From Gillisia sp. CAL575 (GTDB lineage Bacteria; Bacteroidota; Bacteroidia; Flavobacteriales; Flavobacteriaceae): 64,000 nt of DNA. Made by a program: the position numbers and the translations under genes. The notes under the pieces are model-generated. The model was not told the origin of the DNA and ran no database searches. It saw only the letters and a program-made list of their open reading frames with translations. The stretch is from positions 124,001 through 188,000 of the forward strand of contig NZ_APHJ01000019.1 in NCBI RefSeq assembly GCF_000403785.1. Direction: 5' to 3'. Position 1 is the stretch's first letter, and each line of letters opens with the position of its first letter. Below, in pieces: positions 35,206 through 43,714 of the stretch.

Positions 35206-37615
35206 TTTCTCTCTCTAGTTTGGTTAAAAGCGCTTCAATTTCTGTAATCAATCCTTGAATTTTTTGAGCTTCAAAATATTCTGGCACTTCTTTTTCTAAT
35301 TGCTCTAATTGAAAAACTATATTTCGAGTATTCAGCTGCTTATACATTGGTAACATTTTGTGGGCAATTGAGGTGATTTTGCTTTTGTTGTTATTTAATA
35401 TCGCTTTGTTTATGTCTAAAAGATTTTTTCTACTAGCATCTACAAATACCTTCAAAATAGTATTTAAAGCATCTTTATCGTCTCCTGCAAACAATAAGAT
35501 TTCCTTTAATGAAAATTCTTCTGAACTTTCCTCATTTTGACTTTTGATTCCGGAATTTGTCTCTAACTCTAAATTTAAAATATCTCCAATTTTTTGCAAT
35601 AACTCTTGTGGTTTGTATGGTTTCAATAAACTTCCAGAGAAACCGGCATCTAGATAATCGTCACTGTTAAGAGTAGTTCTCCCTGAGGCTGCAATTACAG
35701 GTATGTGTTTTAATTTCTTTTTAGATTGAATGGCATTAAGTAATTCAAAACCATCCATACTTGGCATTTGAATATCTGTAAGAACTAGATCGTATTTTTT
35801 CTTTCCTAATTTTTCTAAAGCCTCTTTCCCATCTTGAGCTGTATCACAATTCATCCCAATAGACTTTATTAGCTCTCTGGAAAGCGCCAGTTGAGAAGAT
35901 TCATCATCTACAGCGAGAATATTCTTTCCATACAAATGAGTATTGGAAACTGGTGATTCAGCAATGATCTTGAGGGAGTCTTTAAGTTTTATAACCGGGA
36001 TTTTTACTGTAAACTCACTTCCTGTTCCTGGATCACTTTCTAAGGAAAGTTCCCCATTTAATAAATTAGTTATTCTTTTAGAAATAGCTAAACCAAGCCC
36101 AGTTCCACCGTATTTTTTTTCAATTTGGCGATGTTCTTGAGAAAACTCTTCGAAAATTTCTTGTTGTTTGTCTTTTGAAATCCCTAGACCAGTATCCTTA
36201 ATTTTATAGGTTAAAATATAACTATCTTCAATTTGCTTTTCTAAACTTACAGAAACGGTCAAGCTTCCAGCTTCAGTAAACTTATAAGAGTTGTTAATTA
36301 GGTTAGAAAGTATTTGTTTGATTCTAAATGGATCACTTAAAACATTTACATCAGCGCTTTTTTCAGCATTAACAATTAATTCAAGATTTTTAGGGTCGTC
36401 TTCTGGGATAATATTGTAGAAAGTTTCTTCAAGTAAATTCTTAGCATTAAAAGGAAGTTTTTCTATCTGCATTTTCCCAGCATCTAGTTTAGAGAGATCT
36501 AAAAGGTCATTAACCAAATGGAGAATAAATTCTGAACTTTTCCGGAGGTGCCCTAAATAATGTTCCTGCTTATTGTTAAGAGGGGTTTTGCCAATTAATT
36601 CAGTATAACCTAGCACGGTATTAAGAGGAGATCTTAAGTCGTGTGTGATAGTAGCCATAAATTGCTCACGACGTAGCATTAAGGACTCTGTAAATGCTTT
36701 AGCATCTTCTAATTGAATTCTGTATCGCTGACTTCTGGAGACATCTCTAATAATAAGAAATAGAAAGAATAATACAATAAGCACACTCGTGCCACCCACA
36801 ATTAAAAGTATTTGAGAAACTTCACTCAGCATCTCTTGTGACCTCCTTGCTCTATTAAATGTTGTAGCCCTTTCCTCTTGTTCTACAGATGCCAATAAAT
36901 TTCTTAATTGGTCATTAAGGATAATATCATTGTCTAATAATTCATTTTCTTTATTGTTGATTATAGCTCTAAATTTCTGATTTTCACGCTCCAATTCATT
37001 TAGTACTTTTTTTACTGAAGCAACTAACGAGTCTGCACTTATGCTAGAAAGTTGTTCTTGATTTTCATCTTTGGAGAATTCTAATAACCTAATTAATACT
37101 CTTCGTTGATGAGGTTCTAAATTAGAGAATCGCTTATCGTAATTGTTATCTTTAAAAGAATCATCTACTTTTCCTAATTCCTGAATTACTTCTGTATAAA
37201 AACTCGTGTTCCTATCTCTGGATCGCAATTTTAATAATTCTTCTAAGTTCTGACTCTTTCGGGATAATAAGTTGGAAATACTATCCAATTCAATTTTCAT
37301 AAGTGAATCTGCGTAGGTAGTCTTAAGGACATTGATACTTTCCTGAATGCCATCTATTTGCCCGGTATACCTATTAAGATCTGTAGTGTCTCCTGTTTGA
37401 ATGAATTGCCGTCCCGTACTTTCAGTTTCATAAAGAGCAGTGGCTATCTCACTTACCAGCACTAATTGCTGATTATTTAGATCGTTGGATTGATTTATAG
37501 AAGAAAATTTAACCACTTGCGCATAGGTAAACCATACAGCAATAGCAGCAACCGCAGCTACCATTAGATACCCAATAATTACCTTAAAAGTGATGGAGCG
37601 CTTTGTGTTTTGCAT
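35195..37615 (-). CDS. hybrid sensor histidine kinase with receiver and HPt domains
   Basis: 806 residues. TM helix at ~13-33, periplasmic four-helix-type sensor (~34-260), TM at ~268-290, HisKA with H325 in ATITHDLRSPLN, HATPase_c with NNSYKF and GTGLGLAISKR, a receiver domain with ILAVDDESSQ and VLTDIQMPSMDG, and a C-terminal HPt domain with ITSIAHKMLPMYKQL. All phosphorelay modules sit in one chain, so the HPt can pass phosphate to a separate regulator, most plausibly the convergent sigma-54 activator. The signal is unknown. Confidence 0.92.
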   Translation of the reverse strand: MQNTKRSITFKVIIGYLMVAAVAAIAVWFTYAQVVKFSSINQSNDLNNQQLVLVSEIATALYETESTGRQFIQTGDTTDLNRYTGQIDGIQESINVLKTTYADSLMKIELDSISNLLSRKSQNLEELLKLRSRDRNTSFYTEVIQELGKVDDSFKDNNYDKRFSNLEPHQRRVLIRLLEFSKDENQEQLSSISADSLVASVKKVLNELERENQKFRAIINNKENELLDNDIILNDQLRNLLASVEQEERATTFNRARRSQEMLSEVSQILLIVGGTSVLIVLFFLFLIIRDVSRSQRYRIQLEDAKAFTESLMLRREQFMATITHDLRSPLNTVLGYTELIGKTPLNNKQEHYLGHLRKSSEFILHLVNDLLDLSKLDAGKMQIEKLPFNAKNLLEETFYNIIPEDDPKNLELIVNAEKSADVNVLSDPFRIKQILSNLINNSYKFTEAGSLTVSVSLEKQIEDSYILTYKIKDTGLGISKDKQQEIFEEFSQEHRQIEKKYGGTGLGLAISKRITNLLNGELSLESDPGTGSEFTVKIPVIKLKDSLKIIAESPVSNTHLYGKNILAVDDESSQLALSRELIKSIGMNCDTAQDGKEALEKLGKKKYDLVLTDIQMPSMDGFELLNAIQSKKKLKHIPVIAASGRTTLNSDDYLDAGFSGSLLKPYKPQELLQKIGDILNLELETNSGIKSQNEESSEEFSLKEILLFAGDDKDALNTILKVFVDASRKNLLDINKAILNNNKSKITSIAHKMLPMYKQLNTRNIVFQLEQLEKEVPEYFEAQKIQGLITEIEALLTKLEREIIV

Positions 37616-37689
37616 TAGGAAATTATTGCTAAAATTACGCCAATTCTTTTAAATTTTGGTATTGATGTAGGAAATCAAAAAAACCTTAT

Positions 37690-37697
37690 TACATTTG
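37690..37697 (+). promoter_or_regulatory. -7 promoter element for the riboswitch-controlled TonB receptor
   Basis: TACATTTG fits TAnnTTTG and would place transcription initiation near 37703, just before the riboswitch. A -33 TTG at the ideal distance is not clear. Confidence 0.45.
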
Positions 37698-37709
37698 TCG
37701 CACATCTCA

Positions 37710-37796
37710 AAGGGGTGCTGTTTTAAGATTTATTTCTGAAGGATAGCTGAGATTATACCCAACGAACCTGGGCAGGTAATGCTGCCAAGGGAACCG
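37710..37796 (+). promoter_or_regulatory. TPP (THI-box) riboswitch
   Basis: The conserved thiamine pyrophosphate aptamer elements occur in order: GGGGTGCT, then GCTGAGATTATACCC, then GAACCTGGGCAGGTAATGCTG, then CCAAGGGAA (long motif split; positions 37711-37792). An extra stem separates the first two blocks. It lies ~150 bp before a TonB receptor and is followed by a terminator-like hairpin, so TPP binding is expected to cut off expression. The 330-bp gap before the receptor is fully accounted for by this element, its promoter and the terminator. Confidence 0.93.
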
Positions 37797-37824
37797 ATAC
37801 TCGAAAGAGCATCAAAATTGTATA

Positions 37825-37868
37825 GACCCCCTTTATAGATCTTCAAGATAGATTTATTAAGGGTTTTT
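37825..37868 (+). terminator. attenuator hairpin of the TPP riboswitch
   Basis: CCCTTTATA and TATTAAGGG pair with one mismatch around a ~20-nt loop, followed by seven T. Located between aptamer and gene, so it is the probable expression platform. Confidence 0.7.
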
Positions 37869-37945
37869 TTATACGCGAATTTTCGCACTAATTTTAAATC
37901 AAGAATAATTGCCCCTTTTATTCGTAACACTATTTAATGTAACGA

Positions 37946-40126
37946 ATGAAAAATTTATTTTTATTACCTACAGTTCTTTTAATAACCGCTTTGGGTTATT
38001 CTCAACAAAACACTGACACGCTAAGAAAACCTGTGGAAACACTAGATGAGGTCTTAGTACAATCCATTAGGGTAGATGCAGATTCTCCCGTAACCCATTC
38101 CAATCTATCTAAGCAAGAGCTTGAAACTCGCAATTTAGGGCAGGATATTCCTTACCTACTAAATTATTTACCTTCTGTTGTTACCACATCAGATGCTGGT
38201 GCTGGTGTGGGTTATACCTATATTAGAGTGCGTGGGAGCGATGCTTCTCGAGTAAATGTTACCCTTAATGGAATTCCATTTAACGATTCTGAAAGTCAAG
38301 GCTCATTCTGGGTGAATTTGCCAGATTTTGCGTCTTCAGTTGAAAACCTACAATTGCAAAGAGGAGTAGGAACTTCTACAAATGGGTCTGGAGCTTTTGG
38401 AGCCAGCTTAAATTTACTATCTGATGCAGTTTCAGAAGAAGCTTATGCTGAGATCTCAAATTCTGTTGGTTCTTTTGGAACCAGAAAGCACAATGTGAAA
38501 TTAAGCACTGGATTGATCAACGATCATATAGAGATGTCTGGAAGGTTGTCTAAAATAGTTTCAGATGGATATATAGATCGTGCCTCATCTGACCTTAAAT
38601 CGTACTTTTTGCAAGCAGCATATGTAGATGATAATACCTTGATAAAAGCAATCAGCTTTGGTGGGCATGAAAAAACATATCAATCTTGGTTTGGGATCGA
38701 TGGGGAAACTTTGGAGAATGACAGAACGTTCAATCCTGCGGGAATGTATACAGATGGCCAGGGAGATACTCAATTTTATGATAATGAAGTTGATGATTAT
38801 AGGCAGGATCATTACCAACTCCATTGGAATCAACGTTTTAATAATAGTTGGTCTACTAATCTTGGTTTAAACTATACCAACGGAAGAGGATATTTCGAGC
38901 AATATAAGGAAGAAGAGGATTTTGAAGATTATAAATTTGCTCCTGTAGATATTGGTGGAGAAAGTATTAATACTACAGATCTTATTAGACGCAGATGGTT
39001 GGATAACGATTATTATGTAATAAATGCAAATGCTACTTACAAGAATTCTAAGTTGGAAGTCACTTCTGGAGCATTTTATAGCTTATATAAAGGAGACCAT
39101 TATGGAGAAGTGATCTGGGCTAGATTTGCCAGTGATTCTGAAATTAGAGATAAGTATTATTTAAGTGATGCTACTAAAAATGAATTCACCGTATTCTCTA
39201 AAGCTACTTACAGACTGAATAATAAATGGCAATTTTTTATTGATCTTCAAGGGAGGTTTATAGATTATACTACAGGTGGGGTAACTTCTGACCTTGTAGA
39301 TATAGATGTAGATAAAAACTTTGAATTCTTCAACCCAAAAGCAGGAATCACATATCAATTAAATCCAAGCAATCAGTTTTATGGGTACTACGGAAGAGCA
39401 AATAGAGAACCTACTAGAAACGATTTCGAAGAAGGAATTAGCACTGCGGAGAAATTAAATGACTTCGAATTAGGCTGGAGATATGATAAATCTAGTTTTA
39501 AACTGAATTCAAATCTTTATTTTATGGATTATAAAGATCAACTAGTTCTTTCTGGAGCTTTAAATGATGTTGGAGCTCCATTGAGAACTACAAGTGGGAA
39601 TAGTTATAGACTAGGGATAGAAATTGATGCCGATTGGCGATTGTCTAGTAAATGGAGATTGATGCCGAACCTTGCTTTGAGCACTAACAAAAATAAAGAT
39701 TTTGTTGCGTCGATAGATGGAGCTTTAGTAGATCTTGGAAATACCAGTATTTCATTTTCACCAGAAATTGTAGCTTCAAATATGTTTGTTTATTCGCATA
39801 AGGAGAATTTGCAAATAGGTTTGCTGTCTAAATTTGTAGGTGAACAGTATATGGGAAATATAGACAGTGAAGCTTCTATGTTAGATAGTTTCTTTGTGAA
39901 TGATATTAATGTGGTATATGAACTAACAAATATTCCGATTTTTAAATCGATCGTATTTAATGCCTTAATAAACAATGTTTTAGATGTGAAATATGTATCT
40001 AACGGATATTTCTTTACCTATGATGACGATTTTTCTACACCTGGCGAAATTACTACCGTAGAGGGTGCGGGTTATTATCCGCAATCTGGGATTAATTTCT
40101 TGGCTGGAGCAACCTTAAAGTTTTAG
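37946..40126 (+). CDS. TonB-dependent outer membrane receptor, TPP-riboswitch controlled (putative thiamine receptor)
   Basis: 726 residues. Signal peptide (MKNLFLLPTVLLITALGYSQ), a TonB-box region (ETLDEVLVQSIRV), plug domain with SGVGYTYIRVRGSDASRVNVTLNGIP-type motif (YIRVRGSDASRVNVTLNG, positions ~90-107) and GVGTSTNGSGAFGASLN, then a barrel with C-terminal Phe (FLAGATLKF). The TPP riboswitch upstream predicts uptake of thiamine or a phosphorylated or precursor form, as for OMR1-type receptors described in Bacteroidota. A SusD partner is absent. Ligand assignment rests on the riboswitch. Confidence 0.88.
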   Translation: MKNLFLLPTVLLITALGYSQQNTDTLRKPVETLDEVLVQSIRVDADSPVTHSNLSKQELETRNLGQDIPYLLNYLPSVVTTSDAGAGVGYTYIRVRGSDASRVNVTLNGIPFNDSESQGSFWVNLPDFASSVENLQLQRGVGTSTNGSGAFGASLNLLSDAVSEEAYAEISNSVGSFGTRKHNVKLSTGLINDHIEMSGRLSKIVSDGYIDRASSDLKSYFLQAAYVDDNTLIKAISFGGHEKTYQSWFGIDGETLENDRTFNPAGMYTDGQGDTQFYDNEVDDYRQDHYQLHWNQRFNNSWSTNLGLNYTNGRGYFEQYKEEEDFEDYKFAPVDIGGESINTTDLIRRRWLDNDYYVINANATYKNSKLEVTSGAFYSLYKGDHYGEVIWARFASDSEIRDKYYLSDATKNEFTVFSKATYRLNNKWQFFIDLQGRFIDYTTGGVTSDLVDIDVDKNFEFFNPKAGITYQLNPSNQFYGYYGRANREPTRNDFEEGISTAEKLNDFELGWRYDKSSFKLNSNLYFMDYKDQLVLSGALNDVGAPLRTTSGNSYRLGIEIDADWRLSSKWRLMPNLALSTNKNKDFVASIDGALVDLGNTSISFSPEIVASNMFVYSHKENLQIGLLSKFVGEQYMGNIDSEASMLDSFFVNDINVVYELTNIPIFKSIVFNALINNVLDVKYVSNGYFFTYDDDFSTPGEITTVEGAGYYPQSGINFLAGATLKF

Positions 40127-40194
40127 AAATTGAAAATTGATTACCCATTTTATGTCAATAGCAACAAAATTTAAATAGTTTGATTTTTTGTCCC

Positions 40195-40245
40195 CCTGAG
40201 CGAAGTCGAAGACTTAAATACATCTCGACTTCGCTTGATGTGACT
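40195..40245. repeat. palindromic intergenic repeat
   Basis: Arms GAGCGAAGTCGA and TCGACTTCGCTT, separated by ~14 bp, in the 261-bp gap after the TonB receptor. Same family as the repeats at 4581, 54376, 56465 and 58751. The rest of the gap holds a terminator and no gene. Confidence 0.65.
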
Positions 40246-40335
40246 TTAAAAAATACTGCTCGAATTAAAGTGGATATAAAATAATAAAAATAGTTTAGTG
40301 AGGTAGGTTTTAATATTTAAAAGTGAAGCACAAAA

Positions 40336-40370
40336 AAAGTCGCCATTCTAATTGTAAGAATGGCGACTTT
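40336..40370. terminator. bidirectional terminator between TonB receptor and lipoprotein gene
   Basis: Perfect 14-bp arms AAAGTCGCCATTCT and AGAATGGCGACTTT with a 7-nt loop, A-rich before and T-rich after, between convergent genes. Confidence 0.93.
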
Positions 40371-40387
40371 TATTTATTTGAAAATGC

Positions 40388-40822
40388 TTAATTAAATATT
40401 TCTAAAGTATTTCCATTTTTGCTTATTCTATAGGGTTTCATAGTGTACTGGCTACTTCCGTTGGTAAGCTCCCCCGTTAGAATATTATAACTGTTGCCAT
40501 CATTACAATCACATTTAGCAATAACTCCCTGTACACGTAAAGTTGAACAATCGCTTAAAGGGTGGTTTGGATCGCTTAATTCAAAAGCAGTGAACTGAGT
40601 GTTATTAATATTATAAACAACTACCCCATTAATTCCCGTATTATAAGTAGAGTAACTGTTTCCAGGAAAATTTAGACCATTGTATTCCGGTAAGTCTAGA
40701 TCTATGTTTAATCTAAAACTGAGATCAATTAAATTGGGATTATTTATTCTATCTTCACTGTTAGTACTACATGAATTAAAGACTAGAAGTAACATTAATA
40801 AACTACAAATTTTTCGAATCAT
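40388..40822 (-). CDS. lipoprotein with a degenerate Rieske-like domain
   Basis: 144 residues. Lipobox VFNSC with Cys at ~18. The C-terminal ~70 residues follow the Rieske order (CSTLRVQGVIAKCDCNDG, then NILTGELTNG, then MKPYRISKNG), but the paired CxH..CxxH ligands are not complete: the histidines are missing. It is therefore probably a structural derivative that cannot hold a 2Fe-2S cluster. Convergent with the TonB receptor; greA follows divergently. Function unknown. Confidence 0.6.
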   Translation of the reverse strand: MIRKICSLLMLLLVFNSCSTNSEDRINNPNLIDLSFRLNIDLDLPEYNGLNFPGNSYSTYNTGINGVVVYNINNTQFTAFELSDPNHPLSDCSTLRVQGVIAKCDCNDGNSYNILTGELTNGSSQYTMKPYRISKNGNTLEIFN

Positions 40823-40852
40823 TTTAGTTGAATTTTAGGCGTAAGAAATATA

Positions 40853-40883
40853 TTGGTTTCAAAATTTAAATTTATTATATTTG
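40853..40883 (+). promoter_or_regulatory. Bacteroidota-type promoter upstream of greA
   Basis: TTG at 40853-40855, 20 bp, then TATATTTG at 40876-40883. Predicted start ~40888-40890, about 200 bp before greA and immediately before a terminator-like hairpin. Confidence 0.6.
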
Positions 40884-40890
40884 TGTAGAT

Positions 40891-40916
40891 AAATCCCGTC
40901 TTATGTGGGATTTTTT
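40891..40916 (+). terminator. hairpin with T-run right at the predicted transcription start (leader attenuator?)
   Basis: AAATCCC and GGGATTT form a short stem with a ~9-nt loop and six T, only a few bases after the predicted transcription start. It could abort transcription and be read through conditionally. No gene fits between it and greA. Confidence 0.55.
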
Positions 40917-41086
40917 GTATTTATTAGCAAGATTTTGAAATTTAAACACATATAAAACAGGCCTGAATTAGGTTCTCCAAACCCTGTCACTTTTGGAGTT
41001 TGGAATTTATAAAAATCACGATATAGTTATAGGTAATGGGAATGTGAGGTTAATTCCTGTAACGACTATTGTTAAATGAGAAAATT

Positions 41087-41563
41087 ATGAGCAACGTATC
41101 TTATTATACACTTGAAGGCTTAAAAAAGTTGAAAGATGAACTTAATCAATTAAGGGATATCGAACGTCCAAAAGCATCTCAAGCAATTGCTGAAGCTCGC
41201 GATAAGGGAGACTTAAGTGAGAATGCTGAATATGATGCTGCAAAAGAAGCGCAAGGATTATTAGAAATGAGAATTTCTAAAATGGAAGAAGTGGTTTCTA
41301 ATGCACGAGTTATAGACGAATCTCAGTTGGATACTTCTAAGGCTTTGGTTCACTCTTTAGTTAAAATTAAAAATAAAACGAATGGGGCAGAAATGACCTA
41401 TAAGTTGGTGGCTCAAAGTGAAGCAGATATTAAAACAGGTAAAATTTCTGTTGAATCGCCAATAGGAAAGGGTCTGTTAGGAAAACAAGTGGGTGATACT
41501 GCCGAGATTAGTGTTCCTAATGGCACAATGGAATTTGAAGTGCTTGAGATCTGGAGAGAATGA
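41087..41563 (+). CDS. greA: transcription elongation factor GreA
   Basis: 158 residues from ATG 41087 (SNVSYYTLEGLKKLKDELNQL); an earlier in-frame ATG adds six unlikely residues. Coiled-coil N-terminal finger (RDIERPKASQAIAEARDKGDLSENAEYDAAKEAQ in part, with the acidic DLSENAEYDAAKE tip) and FKBP-like C-terminal domain (SPIGKGLLGKQVGD). GreA stimulates cleavage of backtracked RNA by RNA polymerase. It precedes the HIT-protein gene across a terminator. Confidence 0.95.
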   Translation: MSNVSYYTLEGLKKLKDELNQLRDIERPKASQAIAEARDKGDLSENAEYDAAKEAQGLLEMRISKMEEVVSNARVIDESQLDTSKALVHSLVKIKNKTNGAEMTYKLVAQSEADIKTGKISVESPIGKGLLGKQVGDTAEISVPNGTMEFEVLEIWRE

Positions 41564-41590
41564 TTCTAAAATTTAAATAACAAACATTTT

Positions 41591-41635
41591 AACCTTTTCT
41601 GTGGCTTGTAAGAAACGCCATGAAAAGGTTTTTTT
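41591..41635 (+). terminator. Rho-independent terminator after greA
   Basis: Arms AACCTTTTCTGTGGC and GCCATGAAAAGGTT with a small mismatch, ~11-nt loop and a T-run. Confidence 0.85.
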
Positions 41636-41660
41636 AAATATAATAAACACTACAATAATT

Positions 41661-42050
41661 ATGTCTTCAATTTTTTCTAAAATCATCAGCGGGGAGCTTC
41701 CCTCTTACAAGATAGCTGAAACTGACAAGTTTCTTGCTTTCTTAGATATTAATCCTAATGCAAAAGGACACACTTTATGTGTTCCGAAGGAAGAGGTGGA
41801 TAAATTATTTGAATTAGATGACGAAACCTATGCAGGTTTAATGAAATTCTCTAAAAAAGTTGCAATGGCTTTAGAAGAGGCTGTCCCATGTAAACGAGTG
41901 GGAATGGCGGTAATTGGATTAGAAGTGCCTCATGTACATGTTCATTTAATTCCGCTTAATAAAATGAAAGATATGGACTTTGGCAACAAGTTGAATTTTA
42001 CACATGAACAATTATCAAGATTGGCTGAAGAGATCAAAGAGAATTTATAA
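41661..42050 (+). CDS. HIT-family nucleotide-binding protein
   Basis: 129 residues from ATG 41661 (SSIFSKIISGELPSYKI); a longer reading from 41601 overlaps the greA terminator and was rejected. The histidine triad HVHVHLIPL is near residue 98, with NPNAKGHTLCVPK before it, typical of the Hint/HINT hydrolase branch that removes AMP from lysine-type adducts. Stop and start of the next gene overlap by 1 bp (TAATG). Confidence 0.9.
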   Translation: MSSIFSKIISGELPSYKIAETDKFLAFLDINPNAKGHTLCVPKEEVDKLFELDDETYAGLMKFSKKVAMALEEAVPCKRVGMAVIGLEVPHVHVHLIPLNKMKDMDFGNKLNFTHEQLSRLAEEIKENL

Positions 42051-42460
42051 TGGATTACTCAGATTATAAACTTAGTATAGACTTAAGAATAGACTGGAGT
42101 GATCTGGACATGTATAAGCATGTTAATAATCTTACGTTTATAAGGTTTATGCAAACCGGGAGGGCACTGTTCTGGGAAGCAACAGGTCTTACTAAAATTT
42201 ATGAAGCTACACATAGAGGACCAATGGTGGTTTCTACTCATTGCGATTTCAAAAAATCCCTGTATTATCCAGGAACTGCTATTGTAAAAACAAAATTAGC
42301 ATTTATTAAAAATAGCAGTTTTGGTCTTGAACATATTATTTTGAATGAAGATATGGAAATTTGTGCTGAGGGTCGTGATGTGGCGGTTTGCTTTGATTTT
42401 AATCTGAATAAAACTTATAGCATTCCAGATGATCTTAGGGAAATTATGAACGACTATTAA
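42050..42460 (+). CDS. acyl-CoA thioesterase (4HBT hot-dog fold)
   Basis: 136 residues; the hot-dog motif is RIDWSDLDMYKHVNNLTFIRFM, with the catalytic Asp in DLDMYKHVNN, and the VVSTHCDFKKSLYYPG strand. 4-hydroxybenzoyl-CoA-thioesterase-like proteins hydrolyse acyl-CoA; substrate unknown. Starts at the HIT gene's stop, so probably co-translated. Tail-to-tail overlap of 4 bp with the kinase gene. Confidence 0.82.
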   Translation: MDYSDYKLSIDLRIDWSDLDMYKHVNNLTFIRFMQTGRALFWEATGLTKIYEATHRGPMVVSTHCDFKKSLYYPGTAIVKTKLAFIKNSSFGLEHIILNEDMEICAEGRDVAVCFDFNLNKTYSIPDDLREIMNDY

Positions 42461-43605
42461 ACTTTTTTAAGAGCTATTTGGAAAGTGGAACCCTTATTAA
42501 TTTCACTTTCATATACTTTAATCTTTCCGTTATGATATTCTTCCACAATCCGTTTTGAAAGGGAAAGCCCAAGACCCCATCCTCTCTTTTTAGTAGTAAA
42601 TCCAGGATTAAAAATAGTTTGATACTTACTTTTAGGAATTCCCTTCCCGCTATCTTTTATATAAATATAGACCCAATGTAGATCTTGCTTTATTTCTATA
42701 TCCAGATTTCCTTTTCCCTTCATTGCATCAATAGCATTCCTAACCAAATTCTCTATAGTCCAACTAAATAGAGATTCATTTAAATTTACATAAATAGCGC
42801 TGTGTGGGGTAGAAAGTTTAAAGTTTATGAGTCTGGAACTTCTGGTAAATAAATAGTTGTAACTCTCTTTAACGGCAATAACTATATCTGTTTCAGAAAG
42901 TATAGGAGTAGAACCAATCTTAGAGAACCTATCAGTTATTGTTCTCAATCTTTCTATATCTTTTTCAATTTCAGAAATATAGGACTTATTAACATTTTCT
43001 TCTTTTAGAATCTCTGTCCATCCAATTAAAGATGACAATGGTGTGCCTATTTGGTGTGCGGTTTCTTTTGCCATTCCAGCCCATAATTTATTTTGCTCAC
43101 TAGATTTTGTAGTGGTGTAAAAGAAGTAAACTACCCCTATAAAAAGAAATATAATTAGCAACAAGCCAATAGGATAATATTTGATCTTTGTAAGCAGTGG
43201 CGAATCTCCATAGTAAATTTTATGAATCTGATTTTTCCCAAGTACCATTTCTATCGGTTCATTTTCCGACTGTAAGTCGCTTAAATAATTATCTAGTTTC
43301 TTTTGGTTTCCCCTGGTTTCTATTGGAATATTAAGCCCATCTACAATTTCCCCCTTTTCATTTATCCATATGGTTGGAATAGTTGTATTCGTATTAAGAA
43401 TTCTTAAAGTAAGATCAATATCTGTATCCCCGCTAGCTTTATCCAAAAATGCCTGAGCAGCGGTCCATAATTCCATTTTATCTCGCTCATCTTGTTTTAA
43501 ACGTTCAAAAAATATGGAGGTGTTCCATAATATAAGCGCTACAATGAGTAGGGAAGAGATTATAATGAACCAACGTGAAAAGTTTCGTTCGTTTGTAAAA
43601 TTCAT
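42457..43605 (-). CDS. two-TM sensor histidine kinase
   Basis: 382 residues with TM helices at ~11-31 and ~145-168, an extracytoplasmic sensor between them, HisKA with H ~203 in AKETAHQIGTPLSSL, and HATPase_c with NLVRNAIDAMKGKG and GWGLGLSLSKRI. No receiver domain and no adjacent response regulator; an orphan kinase. The opposite strand overlaps the thioesterase's end. Confidence 0.88.
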   Translation of the reverse strand: MNFTNERNFSRWFIIISSLLIVALILWNTSIFFERLKQDERDKMELWTAAQAFLDKASGDTDIDLTLRILNTNTTIPTIWINEKGEIVDGLNIPIETRGNQKKLDNYLSDLQSENEPIEMVLGKNQIHKIYYGDSPLLTKIKYYPIGLLLIIFLFIGVVYFFYTTTKSSEQNKLWAGMAKETAHQIGTPLSSLIGWTEILKEENVNKSYISEIEKDIERLRTITDRFSKIGSTPILSETDIVIAVKESYNYLFTRSSRLINFKLSTPHSAIYVNLNESLFSWTIENLVRNAIDAMKGKGNLDIEIKQDLHWVYIYIKDSGKGIPKSKYQTIFNPGFTTKKRGWGLGLSLSKRIVEEYHNGKIKVYESEINKGSTFQIALKKV

Positions 43606-43714
43606 GAAGCCTTATTTAGAAGGATTTAAATATAACCGTTTTCTGTTAATATTATTGTTGAAATACGGTTTTTCATTCCTAAGTCGATTCGTTACCTTTG
43701 TGAAAAATCACTGA

